Part shown: one piece after another, positions 31,009-37,878 of the stretch
Numbering within the stretch: position 1 is the stretch's first letter
Layout: each line of letters opens with the position of its first letter
Assembly (NCBI GenBank): GCA_027314765.1
Contig: DAHVAF010000336.1
Span: 1 to 37,878 of the forward strand
Reading direction: 5' to 3'
Source: Clostridia bacterium
GTDB taxonomy: Bacteria; Bacillota; Sulfobacillia; RBS10-35; JAJYVM01
DNA length: 37,878 nucleotides
Position numbers and translations under genes: made by a program
Notes under the pieces: model-generated
The model's database searches: none
Seen by the model: only the letters and a program-made list of their open reading frames with translations
Told to the model about the DNA's origin: nothing

Positions 31009-33117
31009 GTGAAGGGCGTGCGGTCGTCGGGCCTGTGGCGGCGCGTGCAGTCGGCACCCTGGAGCGCGCGCGACTCGGTGGCGCGGCGCGGCTTCTGGTC
31101 TGTGCTCTTTGTGCTGGCCCTTGGCGCGGTTTTCGCCAGCGTCGCCCTGACCAGCCAGGTCAGCCTGCAGGCCGGCCAGGCCTCGCCCACCACCATCACG
31201 GCCCCGCGCGACTTCGTCGACCAGCCGGACACCGCCAACCAGCGGGCGGCGGCGGCGGCGCGCGTCGCGCCCGTCTACCGTATTGACACCGGCCTGCTGC
31301 AGCAGTCTCTGGCCGGCTTCGACAGCGCGCTGGCGGCGGTGAACGGTGCCCGCCAGGCCACGGGCCTCACCACCGCCGAGCGCCAGATCGCCCTCAGCGC
31401 CCAGCTTCCGCCCGGCATCCCCGTGCAGGACCAGAACGCCGTCCTCACCACCGACGCGGAGACCCTGGCGGCGTCCGCTGCGGCGGCGCGGGCCGACCTG
31501 AACGCGGCCCTGCAGGCCGGGATCCGCCCCAGCGACCTGCCCGCCGCGCGGGCCAGCCTGGCCGCGGAGGTGCAGCGCCTCGGCAACCCGCCGGCCGTCG
31601 ACGACTTCTTCGCGCGCCTGGTCGGCGGCACGCTGGTGGCCGACGACCTCGAGGACACGGCCGCGACGGCGCAGGCCCAGCAGGCGGCGGCCAACGCCGT
31701 CAGCCCGGTGGTGATCGTGACCGGCCAGGTGATCGTGCGCCAGGGCGACATCGTGACAGCCAAGGACCTGACCCTGCTGCGGGCGGCCGGCCTGCTGCGG
31801 GTGGAGGGCACGGCGACCCTGGCGCTTGGCGCCCTGGCCGCCTCCGCCGTGCTGTGGGGCCTGGCGTCGGCCTTCCTGCGCCTGCACGACCGCGAGGTGC
31901 TGCTGCGCGAGCGCGCCATGGTGCTCTTCGGGATGATCGTGCTGGTGTCGGTGGCCCTGGAGCGGGCCCTGCTGCCGCTTTCGCCCTACCTGGTGCCCGC
32001 GGGCGCCGGCACTATCCTTTTCGCCGTCGCCTTCGGCGGCGGCACGGCGGTCTTCGCGGCCGCCCTGCTCGCCGCGGCGGCGGGCGTGCTGACCCACAGC
32101 GCCAGCGTCGCCCTGTCCGTGCTGGCGGGGGGGCTGATCGCGGCCTTCAGCGCGGGCACGTTGCACCAGCGCCGCGACCTTGTGCGCGCCGGCCTCTATG
32201 CGGGCGTGGCCGCGGCCGCCGCCGTCGGGGCCCTGGCCCTGGTCTACGGCGGCAGCAGCACCGAGGGCCAGAACCTGGCGAGCGATGCCCTGTCGGCCGC
32301 CGTGAGCGGGGTGCTGGCGGGCGTGCTGGCCGTGGGCTGCCTGACGTACATCGAGGACATCTTCGGCATCCTGACGCCGGTGCGGCTGCTGGAGCTGGGT
32401 AACCCCAACCAGCCGCTGCTGCGCCGGCTGGTCGTCGAAGCCCCCGGCACCTACCACCACAGCCTGATGGTCGGCAACCTGGCGGAGGCCGCCGTGCAGG
32501 CCGTGGGCGGCAACGCCCTGCTCGTGCGCATCGGCGCCCTCTACCACGACGTGGGCAAGTTGAAGCGGCCGTACTTCTTCATCGAGAACCAGCTGGGCGG
32601 CAGCAACCCGCACGACCACCTGTCGCCGAACCTGTCCGCCCTGGTGATCATCAGCCACACCAAGGACGGCGTGGAGCTGGCGCGCGAGAGCCACCTGCCG
32701 CAGGAGATCATCGAATTCATCCGCACCCACCACGGCACGCAGCTCGTCAGCTACTTCTACGAGCGGGCTCGCTCGAGCGCGGACGGGGCCGAGGTCTCCG
32801 AGGCGAACTTCCGCTACCCGGGCCCCCTGCCCACGACCGTGGAGCAGGCCGCCCTGATGCTGGCCGACGGCGTCGAGGCCGCAGTGCGGGCGGCGCGCAC
32901 GCCGAGCAGCGGCGAGATCGAGTCGATCGTGCGCCGGCTGGTGAAGGACCGCCTGGACACCGGCCAGCTGGACCGCGCCCCCATCACGCTGCGCGACGTG
33001 GACACCATCACCGTCACGTTCGTGCGCATGCTGCAGAGCGCGTACCACGCGCGCGTCGAGTATCCCGAGCAGGTGGTGCAGGAGTTCCGGCCGGCCCGGC
33101 GGAGGGCGGGCGCGTGA
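31009..33117 (+). CDS. pgpH: 7TMR-HD family c-di-AMP phosphodiesterase PgpH/YqfF
   Basis: The protein has an N-terminal membrane helix, an extracellular 7TMR-HDED domain (about 45-270), seven membrane helices and a C-terminal HD domain. The HD domain contains APGTYHHSLMVGNLAEAAV, the metal site ALYHDVGKLKRPYFF and HLSPNLSALVIISHTKDGVE. It should hydrolyse c-di-AMP to pApA, a signal coupled to osmolarity and cell wall control. GTG 31009 is close to the phoH stop; GTG 31018 is an alternative. The gene ends with a GTGA overlap into ybeY. Confidence 0.9.
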   Translation: MKGVRSSGLWRRVQSAPWSARDSVARRGFWSVLFVLALGAVFASVALTSQVSLQAGQASPTTITAPRDFVDQPDTANQRAAAAARVAPVYRIDTGLLQQSLAGFDSALAAVNGARQATGLTTAERQIALSAQLPPGIPVQDQNAVLTTDAETLAASAAAARADLNAALQAGIRPSDLPAARASLAAEVQRLGNPPAVDDFFARLVGGTLVADDLEDTAATAQAQQAAANAVSPVVIVTGQVIVRQGDIVTAKDLTLLRAAGLLRVEGTATLALGALAASAVLWGLASAFLRLHDREVLLRERAMVLFGMIVLVSVALERALLPLSPYLVPAGAGTILFAVAFGGGTAVFAAALLAAAAGVLTHSASVALSVLAGGLIAAFSAGTLHQRRDLVRAGLYAGVAAAAAVGALALVYGGSSTEGQNLASDALSAAVSGVLAGVLAVGCLTYIEDIFGILTPVRLLELGNPNQPLLRRLVVEAPGTYHHSLMVGNLAEAAVQAVGGNALLVRIGALYHDVGKLKRPYFFIENQLGGSNPHDHLSPNLSALVIISHTKDGVELARESHLPQEIIEFIRTHHGTQLVSYFYERARSSADGAEVSEANFRYPGPLPTTVEQAALMLADGVEAAVRAARTPSSGEIESIVRRLVKDRLDTGQLDRAPITLRDVDTITVTFVRMLQSAYHARVEYPEQVVQEFRPARRRAGA

Positions 33118-33554
33118 GCGCCGAGATTACCAGTGCGGGCGGAACGGATCTGCTGCCCGAGGCACTGCTGAGCCTGATGCGTCGCAGCGTTGAGGCGGCG
33201 CTCACGCGCCACTCCGCCGGGGCAGCTGAGGTTTCGGTGTACGTGACAGACGATGGGGAGATCCGGGAACTCAATCATCAGTACCGTGGCATCGATGCGC
33301 CTACCGACGTCCTCTCATTTCTGATGGATGAGAAACCCGGCGATCCCTGGCTACTCGGCGATGTGGTGATCTCGCTGCCGCGCGCCCGGTCGCAGGCCGA
33401 GGCCTTTGGCCACGATCTGGATCGGGAGCTGTGCTACCTGGCCGTGCATGGCACCCTCCACCTGCTGGGCTATGACGACGAGGACCCCTCCGCCGCGGAG
33501 AAGATGGCGCAGGAGGCCGAGGCCGTGATGGCGGAGCTGGGGATCATGCGGTGA
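33114..33554 (+). CDS. ybeY: rRNA maturation RNase YbeY
   Basis: The 146-residue protein shows the YbeY pattern: TDVLSFLMDE, then LLGDVVISLPRA and the metal motif HGTLHLLGYDDED. It acts in 16S rRNA 3' end maturation and ribosome quality control. In most YbeY proteins three histidines bind zinc (HGxLHLxGYDH); here the third is replaced by aspartate at residue 122. A GTG start in the pgpH stop gives a 4-base overlap, and its stop overlaps dgkA by four bases. Confidence 0.92.
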   Translation: MSAEITSAGGTDLLPEALLSLMRRSVEAALTRHSAGAAEVSVYVTDDGEIRELNHQYRGIDAPTDVLSFLMDEKPGDPWLLGDVVISLPRARSQAEAFGHDLDRELCYLAVHGTLHLLGYDDEDPSAAEKMAQEAEAVMAELGIMR

Positions 33555-34003
33555 AGCCGCGGCGCACATGGGGGGGGAGCTTCCGTGCCGCCGGCATCGG
33601 TGTGGTCGAGTGCTGGCGGCGGGGGCCGAACTTCCGGCTCCAGTTGGCAATCGGGTTCACCGTCTGGCGCGCCGCGGCCGCGCTCCGCGTCGGCGCCACG
33701 GGCCAGGTCGCCATCCTTCTCGCCGCCGCGCTTGTGCTGGCCATTGAGACCGCGAACACGGCGATCGAAGTCGTGATCGACCTGGTGTCGCCGGAATACC
33801 ACCCGCTGGCCCGGCTTGCCAAGGATCTGGCGGCGGGCTCGGTCCTGCTCGCGGCGTGCGGTGCCGTCACCGTCGGGATCGCGATCTTGCTGCCACGCCT
33901 CATGGCCCTGCCCGGCTCCTGGGCCCGGCTCAGCCCCCCGTTCCTCGCGCTGGAGGTGCTCGTGGCGATGGCCCTGTTTGCGGCGGCGCTGAGGCGGTCG
34001 TGA
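33551..34003 (+). CDS. dgkA: Diacylglycerol/undecaprenol kinase family protein
   Basis: The 150-residue membrane protein has the DgkA signature ETANTAIEVVIDL, then HPLARLAKDLAAGSVLLAA, and opens with RAAGIGVVECWRRGPNFRLQ. In Firmicutes this enzyme is an undecaprenol kinase that returns the lipid carrier to cell wall synthesis. It is longer than the usual 120-130 residues because of a final extra hydrophobic helix. It starts at GTG 33551, overlapping ybeY. Confidence 0.9.
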   Translation: MKPRRTWGGSFRAAGIGVVECWRRGPNFRLQLAIGFTVWRAAAALRVGATGQVAILLAAALVLAIETANTAIEVVIDLVSPEYHPLARLAKDLAAGSVLLAACGAVTVGIAILLPRLMALPGSWARLSPPFLALEVLVAMALFAAALRRS

Positions 34004-34884
34004 TGCACTCGGGCTTCGCCGCCCTCATCGGCCGGCCGAATGTGGGCAAGTCCACCCTGATGAACGCCCTGGTCGGTGCCAAGGTCGCCATCGTCTCGGA
34101 GAAGCCGCAGACGACGCGCCACCGGATCGCGGGAGTCATGCACCGGCCGGGCGCCCAGGTGGTGTTCCTGGACACCCCTGGCGTGCACCGGCCACGCCAC
34201 CGCCTGGGCGAGCGCATGGCGGAGGCCACGGCCTCGGCGCTGGAGGGGGTGGACGCAGCCCTGCTGATCGTGGAGGCAACCTCGCCATCCCCCGGCCCGG
34301 GCGACCGGTGGGCCGCCGCCATGGTGGCCGGCGCGGGCTGCCCCGCGTACCTTGTCCTGAACAAGATCGACGCCGGGGGCCGCGCCGCCCTGCCCGTGTA
34401 CGCCCCGCTCCTGCCGAAGCTGGCCGGTGTCTTCGCTGTCTCGGCCGTGACGGGGGAGGGGCTCGCCGACCTGGCGGAGGCCCTGGTCGCGGCCATGCCG
34501 GAGGGCCCGGCGTACTTCCCGGAGGATGCGGTCACCGACCGCCCGGACGAGTTCCTCATGGCGGAGCTCGTGCGGGAGGAGGTCTTCCGCCTGACCCGCG
34601 ACGAGGTGCCGCACGCCGTGCACGTCGCCGTGGACGAGGTGGCGGAGCGCGACAACGGCACCCTGTACGTGGCGGCGACGATCTACGTGGAGCGCGAGTC
34701 GCAGAAGGGGATCCTCATCGGCCACGGCGGAGACATGCTGCGTTCGGTGGGCGCGCATGCGCGCGCCCAAATCGAGCGGATCTTCGGGTGCCCGGTCTAC
34801 CTGGCTCTGCACGTCAAGGTCAAGGAGCACTGGCGCGACCGCGCGGGCACCCTGGAGAACCTCGGCTACCGCCGCGAGCCATAG
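34003..34884 (+). CDS. era: GTPase Era
   Basis: The 293-residue GTPase has all G motifs: G1 GRPNVGKS (10-17), G2 around QTTRHRI, G3 DTPG (57-60) and G4 NKID (120-123). A C-terminal KH domain includes GHGGDMLRSVGAHARAQIE. It binds the 3' end of 16S rRNA and helps 30S assembly. The ATG overlaps the dgkA stop by one base. In many Firmicutes cdd lies between dgkA and era and recO follows; here neither is present. Confidence 0.94.
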   Translation: MHSGFAALIGRPNVGKSTLMNALVGAKVAIVSEKPQTTRHRIAGVMHRPGAQVVFLDTPGVHRPRHRLGERMAEATASALEGVDAALLIVEATSPSPGPGDRWAAAMVAGAGCPAYLVLNKIDAGGRAALPVYAPLLPKLAGVFAVSAVTGEGLADLAEALVAAMPEGPAYFPEDAVTDRPDEFLMAELVREEVFRLTRDEVPHAVHVAVDEVAERDNGTLYVAATIYVERESQKGILIGHGGDMLRSVGAHARAQIERIFGCPVYLALHVKVKEHWRDRAGTLENLGYRREP

Positions 34885-37728
<2,844 letters not shown>

Positions 37729-37743
37729 GCAAAGCCGGTCGGT

Positions 37744-37878
37744 CTTCGGTGTTCGGTCTTCGGTGTTCGGTGTTCGGTCTTCGGTGTTCGGTCTTCGGTG
37801 TTCGGTCTTCGGTGTTCGGTGTTCGGTCTTCGGTGTTCGGTGTTCGGTGTTCGGTGTTCGGTGTTCGGTGTTCGGTCT
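37744..37878 (+). repeat. Heptanucleotide tandem repeat (G/C)TTCGGT
   Basis: Nineteen 7-bp units of GTTCGGT or CTTCGGT lie in register, followed by a partial unit at the window edge. The first base alternates irregularly between C and G, and the last six full units are all GTTCGGT, consistent with recent slippage. It begins 16 bases after the guaB stop. The array continues beyond the window. Confidence 0.95.

Overview
The window is a chromosomal segment of a very GC-rich (roughly 70%) endospore-forming Firmicute, probably from a thermophilic high-GC lineage such as the Symbiobacterium, Thermaerobacter or Sulfobacillus groups. The lineage is inferred from gene content: a gerAA-gerAC-gerAB germination receptor operon, the yqfC-yqfD-phoH-pgpH-ybeY-dgkA-era cluster, DUF3243 and DUF2512 proteins, a Firmicutes-type LexA box, and frequent GTG/TTG starts with GGAGG-like ribosome binding sites.

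Layout. 0.2-2.2 kb: a stand-alone receiver protein, a MerR regulator, a secreted protein of unknown function and tRNA-Val(CAC) with its promoter and terminator. 2.2-5.0 kb: a heptad-repeat membrane protein, a truncated Y-family-polymerase-like gene behind a perfect LexA box, a DUF3243 protein and an RlmI-type rRNA methyltransferase. 5.0-8.2 kb: a same-strand run of a membrane glycosyltransferase, a CPBP protease, a zinc-ribbon coiled-coil protein and RNase HI. 8.2-12.1 kb: the germination receptor operon on the minus strand. 12.2-12.6 kb: RNase P RNA with its promoter. 12.7-17.2 kb: a glutamate-synthase-like FMN protein, a serine hydrolase, a Nudix hydrolase between two paralogous small proteins, and a small unknown. 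17.4-22.5 kb: a polytopic metal-exporter-like protein, unknowns, dCMP deaminase, a methyltransferase and a cytochrome-b/molybdopterin fusion. 22.4-23.9 kb: a 47-residue membrane peptide whose start lies in a perfect hairpin, a TIM-barrel-like protein and DUF2512. 23.9-26.6 kb: a KorAB 2-oxoacid:ferredoxin oxidoreductase operon. 26.7-28.2 kb: a zinc-ribbon protein, a CwlO/PcsB-like coiled-coil protein and a dodecin. 28.3-34.9 kb: the sporulation and RNA-maturation cluster. 34.9-37.7 kb: guaB (IMP dehydrogenase) interrupted in frame by an intein. The window ends in a heptanucleotide tandem repeat.

The most striking object is the guaB intein. It is 444 residues long, carries HINT splicing blocks and a two-motif LAGLIDADG endonuclease domain, and sits directly before the catalytic cysteine of IMP dehydrogenase, so the enzyme should be inactive until the intein splices. 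Both the intein ends and the neighbouring extein codons depart from the local codon style, which suggests horizontal arrival with co-conversion of the flanks. Other points worth a second look are the SOS-box-controlled degenerate polymerase, two long perfect inverted repeats around the TIM-barrel gene, the paired VILNSFGIV proteins with a shared upstream motif, the palindromic repeat cluster between yqfC and yqfD, and the missing canonical start of yqfD.
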